Shown here piece after piece: positions 55,461-63,909 of a DNA stretch of 64,000 nt. Below the pieces are notes generated by a model. It saw only the letters and a list, made by a program, of their open reading frames with translations, was not told the origin of the DNA and ran no database searches. The first letter of the stretch is position 1, and the number at the start of each line of letters is the position of its first letter. Position numbers and translations under genes: made by a program. The stretch lies in NCBI GenBank assembly GCA_002127285.1, contig NFUW01000001.1:1314057-1378056 (forward strand), written 5' to 3'. The DNA comes from Chitinophagaceae bacterium IBVUCB1 (GTDB lineage: Bacteria; Bacteroidota; Bacteroidia; Chitinophagales; Chitinophagaceae).

Positions 55461-55931
55461 ATGGCAGTAAACTATGTTTCTAAAGAAACTTTGGAACAAA
55501 TGCGCGAAGAACTGACGCAACTGAAAACAAGTGGCCGTGCCGAAATAGCACGAGCCATAGCCGATGCCCGTGAAAAAGGCGACTTGAAAGAAAATGCCGA
55601 GTACGATGCAGCCAAAGAAGCGCAAGGCTATCACGAGGCTAAAATAGCCCAATTAGAGTCGGCCATAGCCAATGCAAGAGTGATAGATGCTAAAGATCTT
55701 GACATGAGCAAAGTGTCTATCCTCAGCAGAGTGAAACTGACAAATATGGGTACTAAGAAAGTAGTAGAGTACCAATTGGTTTCTGAAACAGAAGCCGATT
55801 TGAAATCAGGTAAAATATCCATCACATCGCCCATTGGCAAGGGGCTGCTGGGCAAAAAAGTAGGTGAGGTGGCTGAAATAGCTGTGCCAAGCGGCACGCT
55901 CAAATTCAAAATCGAAAATATATCTGCATAG
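55461..55931 (+). CDS. greA: Transcription elongation factor GreA
   Basis: GreA stimulates RNA polymerase to cleave backtracked transcripts. The 156-residue protein has the N-terminal coiled coil with the catalytic acidic tip GDLKENAEYDAAKEAQ (Asp41, Glu44) and a C-terminal FKBP-like domain ending SGTLKFKIENI. Length is typical. It is followed after one base by the HIT-family gene, so the two are likely co-transcribed. Confidence 0.97.
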   Translation: MAVNYVSKETLEQMREELTQLKTSGRAEIARAIADAREKGDLKENAEYDAAKEAQGYHEAKIAQLESAIANARVIDAKDLDMSKVSILSRVKLTNMGTKKVVEYQLVSETEADLKSGKISITSPIGKGLLGKKVGEVAEIAVPSGTLKFKIENISA

Positions 55932-55932
55932 T

Positions 55933-56325
55933 ATGGCTTCGATATTTACTAAAATAATAGCGGGCGAAATACCATCTTACAAAATTGCCGAAGATGATAT
56001 GTTCTACGCCTTTTTGGATATTTTTCCGTTGGTAGAAGGGCATGTACTGGTAGTACCTAAACCCGAAACCAATAAGCTATTTGATGTAAGCGACGAATAC
56101 CTGTCTAAGTGGTTGGTATTTGCCAAGCCCATAGCCAAAGCAATAGAAAAATCGTTTGATTGTAACCGATGCGGCATTAGTGTGATAGGGCTGGAAGTGC
56201 CACATGCGCATATGCACCTAGTACCTATCAATTCGGCAGACGACCTCAACTTTACACGCCCGAAATTGAAGCTGAGCGAAGAACAGTTAAAAGCCATTCA
56301 TAAAAAGATTACGGACAATTTGTAA
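55933..56325 (+). CDS. HIT-family nucleotide hydrolase
   Basis: A 130-residue histidine-triad protein of the HINT group, which hydrolyses purine nucleotide phosphoramidates or dinucleotides. The N-terminus IFTKIIAGEIPSYKIAEDD and FLDIFPLVEGHVLVVPK are characteristic. The triad is HAHMHLVP (91-98), with the central His93 as nucleophile. Start is one base after the greA stop, and a strong bidirectional hairpin follows. Physiological substrate unknown. Confidence 0.95.
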   Translation: MASIFTKIIAGEIPSYKIAEDDMFYAFLDIFPLVEGHVLVVPKPETNKLFDVSDEYLSKWLVFAKPIAKAIEKSFDCNRCGISVIGLEVPHAHMHLVPINSADDLNFTRPKLKLSEEQLKAIHKKITDNL

Positions 56326-56355
56326 AAGAAACGGGGCTATTGGCCCCGTTTCTTT
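56325..56355. terminator. Bidirectional terminator
   Basis: A perfect 13-bp stem, AAAGAAACGGGGC (56325-56337) with GCCCCGTTTCTTT (56343-56355), and a five-base loop lie between the converging HIT and ABM genes. Confidence 0.93.
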
Positions 56356-56650
56356 ACTCAATCAACATCTTGCGGTTCACACTCCATGCCTGTGGCTTGT
56401 CTGCAAACAGCGCTTTGGTGCGTGCCCATGTGTCTTTAAACAGTTCTGAAAAACGATAGTGGTTCAGGTGTTCCTCGCTCTGCCACATGCTATAGGTGAA
56501 AAATATATTGGCAGCATGAGCATCCTGCCACAGCTCCAAATGTGTGCATCCTTCAAAATGCCTGATGCGCTCTTTCCTTTCATCAAACAGTTGTAAGAAA
56601 GCATCTATATGCGTTGGCTCAAATGTCATCTGCACAATGCGTACTATCAT
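56354..56650 (-). CDS. Antibiotic biosynthesis monooxygenase (ABM) domain protein
   Basis: A 98-residue dimeric alpha-beta-barrel protein of the ABM family. The pattern MIVRIVQMTFEPTHIDAF, then CTHLELWQDAHAANIFFTYS and MWQSEEHLNHYRFSELF matches small quinol monooxygenase-like members. Substrate cannot be predicted; many members are uncharacterised. Its ATG overlaps the stop of the upstream SAM hydroxide adenosyltransferase gene by 4 bp, so translation is coupled. Confidence 0.88.
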   Translation of the reverse strand: MIVRIVQMTFEPTHIDAFLQLFDERKERIRHFEGCTHLELWQDAHAANIFFTYSMWQSEEHLNHYRFSELFKDTWARTKALFADKPQAWSVNRKMLIE

Positions 56651-57441
56651 TCAAATATTATTTTTATGGCGTTATACACCAGATGTTGCTCTTTGCTAAG
56701 TTTCAGCCCCAATAAACTGGCAGCCTTGCCACGGTTGATGGCTATTTCCAGATAGCCTACACTATTGAACCTGCAAAGCATATCATCCTGTTTCACGTCG
56801 GCATAGGTATTGCTTATTTCAGTTATCGTATGCCTCACAAACTGTATTCTGAAAGCCCTGCCACGCCTGTGTTTTTCAAATTCTTCTTTCGTCAGGTTTA
56901 CAACTACATTCTCAAACCTGTCTATGTGCATCACATGGCAGTCAAGTGTGTTCCCTGTTAGTTTGGGTTGCCAGTGCATCAGCAAGTTGTTCATCTGCTT
57001 AGGCTCATAGTCAAGTGCAGATGCATCTCCATTGTTGCTTCTTATCGCATCAATGATTTGTGCGGCTGCAATTATCCAGTCTTGCAGTGTTTGTCCTTGT
57101 TGCAGGGTAGCACATTGCCATGTTGCATCATTTGTGCTGAATGATAATGGTAATACACCATTATCCGGTGCAAGGAAAAAATGTCCGTCTTTTTCGCACA
57201 AAACCATCTGCGGGTTTTGTGTATAAAATACATCACAAAGCACAAGGTGGTAGCTGCCCGTAGGAAAACTGCCATAAGCAGCATTGAGCAGGTATGCGGC
57301 TTGCTGCAAATGATAGGGCTCTACATGATGGGAAATATCTATGACTTGTAAATGGTCTGTATGTTTTGCCAGCAGGCCTTTTACAGATGCCACCGTAGCA
57401 TCTTGCAGGCCAAAGTCTGATAACAACGTGATACATGCCAT
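56647..57441 (-). CDS. SAM hydroxide adenosyltransferase (DUF62 family)
   Basis: A 264-residue enzyme related to the SAM-dependent chlorinase/fluorinase fold; most bacterial members split S-adenosylmethionine with water to adenosine and methionine. The N-terminus ITLLSDFGLQDATVASVKG (with Asp9) and VIDISHHVEPYHLQQAAYLL are characteristic, followed by FFLAPDNGVLPLSF, the SAM-contact loop. The ATG at 57441 gives the standard N-terminus; the frame opens 11 codons earlier. It is coupled to the ABM gene and divergent from the lipoprotein gene. Confidence 0.92.
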   Translation of the reverse strand: MACITLLSDFGLQDATVASVKGLLAKHTDHLQVIDISHHVEPYHLQQAAYLLNAAYGSFPTGSYHLVLCDVFYTQNPQMVLCEKDGHFFLAPDNGVLPLSFSTNDATWQCATLQQGQTLQDWIIAAAQIIDAIRSNNGDASALDYEPKQMNNLLMHWQPKLTGNTLDCHVMHIDRFENVVVNLTKEEFEKHRRGRAFRIQFVRHTITEISNTYADVKQDDMLCRFNSVGYLEIAINRGKAASLLGLKLSKEQHLVYNAIKIIFE

Positions 57442-57555
57442 ATAAAAAGCAAAAGTAATGGCTGTATGCTGCAAAGCAAAGCTGATTGTTTAAAATAAAT
57501 AACTGATATTTACGTTTATAGATTATTGCAAAACCATCATTTGGTACATAGTACA

Positions 57556-58995
57556 ATGCGATTGAAAGGAACTTATATTTTATTATTGGTATTGGTTGCC
57601 ATTGCCTTTGGCAATACGGCTTGTAAAAAAGAAAAGCTATTGTCGTCTGGCGGCGAACTGAAATTTTCAGTTGATACGCTCAACTTCGATACCGTTTTTA
57701 CATCGCTTGGCAGCTACACAGCGCAGTTCAAAATATACAATCCGCAAAATCAAAAAGTAAACATCAGCAGTGTGCGCATAGAGGGTGCAAACGCATCGTT
57801 CTACAAGCTGAATGTAAACGGCATATCGGGTAGTGCTACTAATATGGAATTAGCAGCAAACGATAGCATGTATGTATTTGCAACCGTCAACATCAACCCA
57901 AACGACAAAAACACACCTTTTGTGGTAGATGCCAAATTGATTGCCAGTATGAATGGGAAAGATTTTTCAATTCCTTTTATAGCTTACGGACAAAACGCTT
58001 ACTACATACGCGATAGCGTAATGAAAACACAAACATGGAAGACAGATAAACCATACGTCATCATTAATAATGCGCTGATAGACAAAGGTGAAACATTGAC
58101 GATACCTGCAGGCTGTCGCATCTATATGCATGCTGATAGCCGATTGCTGATATGGGGTACATTGAATGCAGTAGGTACAAAGAAAGACAGTATCATCTTT
58201 CAGGGCGACAGGTTGGATAGAAAATACTTTGGTAATGTGGGCTACCCGGGCGAGTGGGGCGGACTCTACTTCAATAAAACAAGCAGCAACAACTTGATGG
58301 AGTATGTAATACTACGCAACTGCGGCAACAGTACGACACTTGGCGAAGCTGTTTTTTCACCCGCAGCCATACAGCTAAATCAGGATACTATCAACGATAG
58401 TAAAGCCATGCTTACCATGCGCTATTGCAATATCGAAAACTCTATAGGTTATGGCATATTGGCTTTTGCAAGTACGTTGGTTGCTGAAAACTGTTTAATA
58501 AACGCCTGCGGTGCACAAACGCTTGCTACTTTTGAGGGTGGGGGTTACTATTTGCGCCATTGCAACCTGATAACTTACGGAAGCAATCGCATCAGCCATA
58601 CAGAAAATCCTGTATTAGCACTTATCAATTACAGGGACATAGACGATGTAAGTTATGTAGCAGGCGATTTGATAGCCGAGCTGGATAATTGTATTATTTG
58701 GGGCTCTTTAGAGAACGAATGTTTTATACGCAAGCGTAGCAATACGCTGTTTAATGTAAAGTTGAATAACTGCCTTATCAAAAATCAGGAGTCATTATCG
58801 AGCGATGCCATAGTAACCAATTGCATCCTGAACCAAGACCCGCAGTTTGAAAATTATCAGGCATTTAATTTCAGATTGAAAGCAGGCTCTCCCGCTATTG
58901 GCAAGGCGCGTGTGCTGACACCACCCGTCAGTACAGACCTTGACGGCAAACCACGCGACCCTGTAACACCTGATATAGGTTGTTACGAAAATTAA
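57556..58995 (+). CDS. Lipoprotein with right-handed beta-helix and choice-of-anchor-type end
   Basis: A 479-residue lipoprotein: the signal ends in a lipobox (AFGNTAC), putting the mature Cys at about 23. An Ig-like domain (about 35-150, LKFSVDTLNFDTVFTSLGSY) is followed by a right-handed parallel beta-helix with repeated short turns (LTIPAGCRIYMHADSRLLIW, NLMEYVILRNCG, MRYCNIENSIGYG, LDNCIIWGS). The end GSPAIG with DLDGKPRD and DIGCYE matches the terminal motif of many surface beta-helix proteins. It probably binds or modifies carbohydrate at the cell surface, but no catalytic residues can be assigned. Its stop overlaps that of the converging desaturase gene. Confidence 0.82.
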   Translation: MRLKGTYILLLVLVAIAFGNTACKKEKLLSSGGELKFSVDTLNFDTVFTSLGSYTAQFKIYNPQNQKVNISSVRIEGANASFYKLNVNGISGSATNMELAANDSMYVFATVNINPNDKNTPFVVDAKLIASMNGKDFSIPFIAYGQNAYYIRDSVMKTQTWKTDKPYVIINNALIDKGETLTIPAGCRIYMHADSRLLIWGTLNAVGTKKDSIIFQGDRLDRKYFGNVGYPGEWGGLYFNKTSSNNLMEYVILRNCGNSTTLGEAVFSPAAIQLNQDTINDSKAMLTMRYCNIENSIGYGILAFASTLVAENCLINACGAQTLATFEGGGYYLRHCNLITYGSNRISHTENPVLALINYRDIDDVSYVAGDLIAELDNCIIWGSLENECFIRKRSNTLFNVKLNNCLIKNQESLSSDAIVTNCILNQDPQFENYQAFNFRLKAGSPAIGKARVLTPPVSTDLDGKPRDPVTPDIGCYEN

Positions 58996-60470
58996 TCGGC
59001 TAATATTTTTTCTACCGCCAGCTTGGCAGAGCGCAGGCATAATGGTATACCACCACCCGGGTGTACACTGCCCCCTGCAAAATATAATCCTTTGTAGCGC
59101 GATGATACATTGCTATGCCGCTTAAAGGCTGCCATCCTGTTGTTGGACGATGTGCCATATAGCGCCCCCAAATAGCTATTGGTGCGGCTTTGGATAGATG
59201 TGGGTGTAAGCGTATGTTCTGTTACAATGTGTGGTGCTATATCCTCACCAAGCATACGGCTTAGCTTGGCTATAGTATGCTGCTTGATGGTAGCTGTTAC
59301 ATCATCTTCATGTGCATCTATAACGGCAGGTTTATTTACAAACACAAACCAGTTTTCGCAACCTGTGGGTGCATGTTCCGGTTCCATTTTAGATGTGATG
59401 TTGATGTAGATTGTCGGGTCGTGATAAGGTTGTTGCAGCTTCGATACATAATCAAACTCTTCTTTATAGTTGTCAGAGAAAAACAAATTATGCAATCCTA
59501 ATTGTTTGTATTCTTTATTAACGCCCCAATAAAATATCATGGCACTGGTGCTGCGTTCCATCTGCCTTATTTGTTCGCCTTTTTCTTTATCAGCCAGCAA
59601 GTCGTAATAGGTATAGAATACATCGCTGTTGGTAACAATTACATCAGCAAAAAATATTTTGCCGTTGGCGATAATGCCCTCTGTCTTGCCTTCTTCTGTA
59701 ATGATGCTCTCTACCTTACTGTTAAAGTGAAATTGCACGCCCATATCTACACATAGCTGATATACTGCATTGGGTATGCTTATCATGCCGCCCTTCGGGT
59801 AGTATGCGCCCTCATTCATTTCAAGGTGCGCTATCATGCTTAGCATGGCAGGTGCTTCATAGGGGTTGGAGCCATTGTAAGTAGCAAACCTGTCAAACAT
59901 CTGCACCAGTTTGGGGTGTTGTAGTTTTTGGGTATGGTAGTCGTGCATAGACTTCATCAGGTACTGCCACTTCAGCGCCTTCAACGCTTTGGGTATGCGT
60001 GCCGTTGTCCATGTTTTCAGGTCGTGTATATGCTCGTCCAGAAAAATCTTACCTATATCATTATACATACGTTCCGCTTCCAGCAAATAACTTTCAAGGC
60101 GGGATGTATCTATATCCAGTTTCTTCTTTATCTCGGCTACAAAATTCGCTTTGCCTTTATATGCAAGTATTTCTGTGCCGTCATTAAAGAAGTTGTGCGT
60201 ATTGATTTGTAAATTCTGATAGCTGAAATAATCGCTGAATCGCTTGCCGCAGTAAGTAAATAAATCTTCCAGCACAAAAGGCTGCGTGAAGATAGATGGC
60301 CCCATATCGAAGCTGTAGCCATCCTGCACATGCAATGCCAGCTTGCCTCCGTAGAAATCGTTTTTTTCAAAAACCAGTACTTCAAAGCCTTTAGCTGCCA
60401 ACCTTGCCGCACTGCTTAGCCCTGCAATGCCCGAACCGATGATGATGGCTTTCTTTCCCTGTGGGTTCAA
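58992..60470 (-). CDS. Carotenoid desaturase/oxidase, CrtI/CrtD family
   Basis: A 492-residue FAD enzyme of the phytoene desaturase family, the last gene of the carotenoid operon. The dinucleotide-binding motif is IIIGSGIAGLSSAARLAAKG (about 9-28), followed by FEKNDFYGGKL and YSFDMGPSIFT. The C-terminal signature FAGGSVHPGGGIPLCLRSAK is present. Since a second desaturase (63346-61868) is in the same operon, this copy may perform a later step such as 3,4-desaturation of a hydroxylated carotene (CrtD-like); that role is inferred. The idi stop is in frame immediately upstream and no ATG follows, so the start is probably TTG at 60470. Confidence 0.9.
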   Translation of the reverse strand: MNPQGKKAIIIGSGIAGLSSAARLAAKGFEVLVFEKNDFYGGKLALHVQDGYSFDMGPSIFTQPFVLEDLFTYCGKRFSDYFSYQNLQINTHNFFNDGTEILAYKGKANFVAEIKKKLDIDTSRLESYLLEAERMYNDIGKIFLDEHIHDLKTWTTARIPKALKALKWQYLMKSMHDYHTQKLQHPKLVQMFDRFATYNGSNPYEAPAMLSMIAHLEMNEGAYYPKGGMISIPNAVYQLCVDMGVQFHFNSKVESIITEEGKTEGIIANGKIFFADVIVTNSDVFYTYYDLLADKEKGEQIRQMERSTSAMIFYWGVNKEYKQLGLHNLFFSDNYKEEFDYVSKLQQPYHDPTIYINITSKMEPEHAPTGCENWFVFVNKPAVIDAHEDDVTATIKQHTIAKLSRMLGEDIAPHIVTEHTLTPTSIQSRTNSYLGALYGTSSNNRMAAFKRHSNVSSRYKGLYFAGGSVHPGGGIPLCLRSAKLAVEKILAD

Positions 60471-60473
60471 AAT

Positions 60474-61013
60474 TTATGCTGCTTTTTCCTGTTGCGATAA
60501 ATAGGCTACAAATTTAGGCATAGCTAAGTGAAACCATGCAGTAAATGCTTGCGGTTCTTTTTGCATCCACGCCAGCAGTGTATCCATGTTTATAAACTTA
60601 GCATCGTTGGCTTCTGCCACATTAATATTCGCCTCGCCGTTGTGATAGCCGATAAAGATGTGGTCGTACTCATTTTCTGTAAGCCCGTTGCCCACGTCAG
60701 ATTTATAGCGCAGCTCAAATATCTTTTCAATATCGCAATCAAAACCCATTTCTTCCTTCAGCCTGCGGTGTGCGGCAGCCATTGTGCTTTCACCCGGCGC
60801 GGGATGAGAGCAGCAAGTGTTACTCCATAATCCGCCCGAATGGTATTTGTCTAAAGCGCGTTGCTGTAGCAGCAATTCGTTTTTATCATTCAGCACAAAC
60901 ACCGAAAATGCCCTGTGCAGTACGCCTTCCTTATGGGCTTGCAGTTTTTCCATGCTGCCCATCCACTCGTCTTTTTCGTTTACAACTATTACGTTGTTTT
61001 TATCGTATAACAT
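60474..61013 (-). CDS. idi: Isopentenyl-diphosphate delta-isomerase (type 1, Nudix)
   Basis: Interconverts isopentenyl and dimethylallyl diphosphate, feeding precursors to carotenoid synthesis. The 179-residue protein matches type 1 enzymes: GVLHRAFSVFVLNDKNELLL, the catalytic cysteine in LWSNTCCSHPAPGE (Cys68 by alignment to the E. coli enzyme), and metal-binding/catalytic glutamates in ENEYDHIF (Glu113, Glu115). The ATG at 61013 is preferred over a TTG six bases upstream. It lies 12 bp after crtB and 3 bp before the second desaturase, so it belongs to the operon. Confidence 0.95.
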   Translation of the reverse strand: MLYDKNNVIVVNEKDEWMGSMEKLQAHKEGVLHRAFSVFVLNDKNELLLQQRALDKYHSGGLWSNTCCSHPAPGESTMAAAHRRLKEEMGFDCDIEKIFELRYKSDVGNGLTENEYDHIFIGYHNGEANINVAEANDAKFINMDTLLAWMQKEPQAFTAWFHLAMPKFVAYLSQQEKAA

Positions 61014-61025
61014 ACACAATGGTTT

Positions 61026-61865
61026 TTAAATCAGGTTCAGGCGGTTGTTAAGCCCTGCTGAAAATACAATGAATGCTTTTTGGTAATCGGGCACACGCAC
61101 ACGCTGCTGCAATACTGTTTTAGGATGCATGCGTTTTATTTTGTTAAACAATGCATAGTAGTAACGGTATGCGGTGTATACACCGAAGCGCGCTTTCCAT
61201 GGCAGCTTGCGAATACCTTCTAATGCAGCTTTAAAGTCTGCTTCTATATCGTCTTCTATTCGTTGCTTAGTATGCTCGTCGAAGTGGTAATAATCAAAAT
61301 CGGGGAAGTATGTGCGGTTCAGGTTGTTATAGTCTGCCTGTATATCGCGCAGGAAGTTGATTTTCTGAAATGCTGCACCCAGTTTGCGTGCCTGTGCTTT
61401 TAGTGCTTCGTACTGTTGCATATCGCCCTCGCAAAACACGCACAGGCACATCAGCCCCACTACTTCTGCCGAGCCATATACATACTCGTTCATTTCGTGT
61501 ACTGTATTATAGTCAGTCTTATTAAGGTCCAGACGCATGCTATAGAGAAAAGCTTCTATCAGGTCGTTGGGTATATTGTACCTGCGTACCACATCCTGAA
61601 AACTATGCAGGATAGGGTTGAGGCTGATGCCATTCTTGATGGCTTTCCATGTTTCTGCTTCAAACTCGTTCAGCAGGGTTTCTTTATCGTATTCGTGAAA
61701 CGTATCTACAATCTCATCGGCAAAGCGCACAAAGCCATATATATCAAATATAGGCGCGCGTAGGTCTTTATGCAGCAGCTTGATGGCGCTGGAAAAAGAA
61801 GTGCTGTATCGTTTAGTAACCACCTCGCTGCACTCGTGGCACACTGTATGGAATAAGGATAGCAT
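61026..61865 (-). CDS. crtB: Phytoene synthase
   Basis: Condenses two geranylgeranyl diphosphate molecules to phytoene. The 279-residue protein has the first Asp-rich motif FVRFADEIVDT (Asp50-Asp54) and the second LRDIQADYNNLNRTYFP (about 173-189), both needed for Mg-diphosphate binding, and the fold typical of squalene/phytoene synthases. It begins 2 bp after the crtI stop and is followed by the isomerase. No farnesyl- or geranylgeranyl-diphosphate synthase is in the window. Confidence 0.95.
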   Translation of the reverse strand: MLSLFHTVCHECSEVVTKRYSTSFSSAIKLLHKDLRAPIFDIYGFVRFADEIVDTFHEYDKETLLNEFEAETWKAIKNGISLNPILHSFQDVVRRYNIPNDLIEAFLYSMRLDLNKTDYNTVHEMNEYVYGSAEVVGLMCLCVFCEGDMQQYEALKAQARKLGAAFQKINFLRDIQADYNNLNRTYFPDFDYYHFDEHTKQRIEDDIEADFKAALEGIRKLPWKARFGVYTAYRYYYALFNKIKRMHPKTVLQQRVRVPDYQKAFIVFSAGLNNRLNLI

Positions 61866-61867
61866 CG

Positions 61868-63346
61868 TCAGGCAGTTTTTTGTTTTAGTTGATGTAATAA
61901 TTGGTTGGCTACCACCTCGCCCGATATGAGGGACGGCGGAACCCCCGGCCCGGGTACGGTTAGTTGCCCGGTATAATAGAGGTTAATCAGTTTTTTGTTT
62001 TTGATAGATGGTTTCAGGATGGCTGTTTGCATCAGCGTATTGGCAAGGCCGTATGCATTGCCTTTGTACGCGTTGTAGTCGTTTATAAAATCGTTGTGTG
62101 CGTAGCTGCGTTTGTACACCACCGCGTCGCGTATATTGGTGCCGAGCCTTTGCTCCAGCCTGCGCATCACTATATTGTAGTAGTGCTCTTTGATGTTTTC
62201 GTTGTCTTCCATGCCCGGTGCAACGGGTATCAGTGCAAATAAGTTTTCGCCGCCAGCGGGTGCTACTTCTGCATCTGTTTTAGAGGGGCAGCATACATAC
62301 ATCAATGGGTTTTCAGGCCACTTAGGTGTAGTATATAGCTCGGCAGCGTGTTTGTCGAACGGCGCATCAAAAAACAGGTTGTGATGTTGCAGGCCATCTA
62401 TTTTTTTATTGATGCCTATATAGTATAACAGGCAAGATGGTGCCATGCTGCGTTTATCCCAATAGGCTTCGTCGTAGTTTTTGTATTCGTCGGGTATCAG
62501 TTCGCTATCTGCATGATGGTAATCGCAGGCTACTACTACGGCATCGCTGCGGTAGCTGTCATAATCTGTCGTTACACCAGTTGCTTCCGTGCCCCATGCG
62601 TTTATCTTCTGTACCGGTTCGTTGAATTTGAATTGCACCCCAAGGCTCTCTGCCAGCTTATACATGGCATCTGCTATCTTCCACATACCGCCATCAGGAT
62701 ACCATGTACCCAGTTTCATATCGGCATAGTTCATCAGGCTGTAGAGTGCGGGTGTGTTTTGCGGCAGCGCACCCAGAAACAAAATGGGAAACTCTGCCAA
62801 TTGCAATAGCTTAGGGTTTTTGAAGTAACTGCGCACATGGCTGTGCATAGACGTGAACATATCTATCTTGAAGAGTGAGCTCAACACATCCCAACTCATA
62901 AACTCAAAAACAGATAGCCCCGGCTTGTGTACAAATTTATTGATGCCTGCATCGTATTTATAAGCTGCTTCTTTCAGAAAGGCTTCCAGCTTTTTACCTG
63001 CACCTGCTTCCTTGCTTTCAAATAATGCCTGCAAAGCAGCAAAGTCCGCTGGAATATCTACTACTTCATCTTCCCAAAATACGCGGTAAGAGGGGTCTAA
63101 TCTTTTCAGTGTGTAATAATCCGATGCAGATTTACCGAATTGGTTAAAGAAACGCTCAAATATATCAGGCATCCAATACCAACTGGGCCCCATATCAAAC
63201 ACAAAGCCATCTTTCCTGAAAACTCTGGCCCTGCCCCCTGCCTGTTCGTTCTTTTCAATAACTGTAACGTCTGCGCCATTTTTGGCCAGAAAACATGCGG
63301 CTGATAAACCCGCAAATCCGCTTCCTATTACAATTACTTTTTCCAA
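61868..63346 (-). CDS. crtI: Phytoene desaturase
   Basis: Desaturates phytoene toward lycopene using FAD. The 492-residue protein starts MEKVIVIGSGFAGLSAACFL (Rossmann motif at 8-13) and has the family C-terminal signature LTVPGPGVPPSLISGEVVAN. FDMGPSWYWMPDIFE near 50-64 is typical of CrtI. It shares architecture with the second desaturase at the operon end. The codon at 63346 is TTG, with an in-frame stop further upstream and no intervening ATG, so TTG is the likely start. The preceding sigma-factor gene ends 29 bp upstream. Confidence 0.94.
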   Translation of the reverse strand: MEKVIVIGSGFAGLSAACFLAKNGADVTVIEKNEQAGGRARVFRKDGFVFDMGPSWYWMPDIFERFFNQFGKSASDYYTLKRLDPSYRVFWEDEVVDIPADFAALQALFESKEAGAGKKLEAFLKEAAYKYDAGINKFVHKPGLSVFEFMSWDVLSSLFKIDMFTSMHSHVRSYFKNPKLLQLAEFPILFLGALPQNTPALYSLMNYADMKLGTWYPDGGMWKIADAMYKLAESLGVQFKFNEPVQKINAWGTEATGVTTDYDSYRSDAVVVACDYHHADSELIPDEYKNYDEAYWDKRSMAPSCLLYYIGINKKIDGLQHHNLFFDAPFDKHAAELYTTPKWPENPLMYVCCPSKTDAEVAPAGGENLFALIPVAPGMEDNENIKEHYYNIVMRRLEQRLGTNIRDAVVYKRSYAHNDFINDYNAYKGNAYGLANTLMQTAILKPSIKNKKLINLYYTGQLTVPGPGVPPSLISGEVVANQLLHQLKQKTA

Positions 63347-63375
63347 TTCTGGGGGAATATTAAATATAAGGATTA

Positions 63376-63873
63376 TTACCTATCAAGTTTCGACATTAAC
63401 ATTTTGCGCGCAAAGTGTATGCGGCTTTTGATAGTGCCAAGCGGCTCGTTCAGCAGGTCGGCTATCTCCTGATATTTATAACCTGTGTAGTGCAGCTCGA
63501 AAGAGAGACGGAAAACCTGTGGCAAATCATCTACTGCTTTTTTCACTTCACTGAGGCGTGTATTACTCCACCCTTGGTTGTAGGCTGTTTTGTCTGCATT
63601 GTACATCACAACGTCTGATGGTGTTTCGCCAGATACCTTGGTGAATTTTTTGTTTCGCCTGTAATTGTTGATAAAGATGTTTCGCATGATGGTATATAAC
63701 CATGCTTTCAGGTTAGTGCCGAATTGGTATTTTTCCCTGTTCAGCAATGCACGCATCATTGTTTCCTGAAACAAATCTTTTGCATCCTCGTGGTCGTGTG
63801 TCAGCGAAATTGCATATGGTTTCAAAAAGTCGCTATGACCTACTACCATTGTGTTGAAATCTGTTGCTGTCAT
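63376..63873 (-). CDS. ECF-type RNA polymerase sigma factor
   Basis: A 165-residue sigma-70 family factor of the extracytoplasmic-function group. Region 2 contains DAKDLFQETMMRALLN and NLKAWLYTIMRNIFINNYRR (about 30-76). Region 4 has the helix-turn-helix YQEIADLLNEPLGTIKSRIH (about 134-153). Only regions 2 and 4 are present, as in ECF factors. It is the first gene of the carotenoid operon, so it probably activates that operon, perhaps in response to light or oxidative stress as CarQ does in myxobacteria; the analogy is inferred. No anti-sigma gene is visible within the window. Confidence 0.92.
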   Translation of the reverse strand: MTATDFNTMVVGHSDFLKPYAISLTHDHEDAKDLFQETMMRALLNREKYQFGTNLKAWLYTIMRNIFINNYRRNKKFTKVSGETPSDVVMYNADKTAYNQGWSNTRLSEVKKAVDDLPQVFRLSFELHYTGYKYQEIADLLNEPLGTIKSRIHFARKMLMSKLDR

Positions 63874-63901
63874 AATTGTTTAACTTTTACGGATACGAAG
63901 T

Positions 63902-63909
63902 TAAACATA
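63902..63909 (-). promoter_or_regulatory. Possible -7 element of the sigma/carotenoid operon
   Basis: On the minus strand TATGTTTA, one mismatch from TAnnTTTG, lies about 28 bases upstream of the sigma-factor ATG at 63873. No -33 match was found; the operon may also use an autoregulated sigma-specific promoter. The remaining 91 bases to the window edge show nothing else I can support. Confidence 0.3.
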
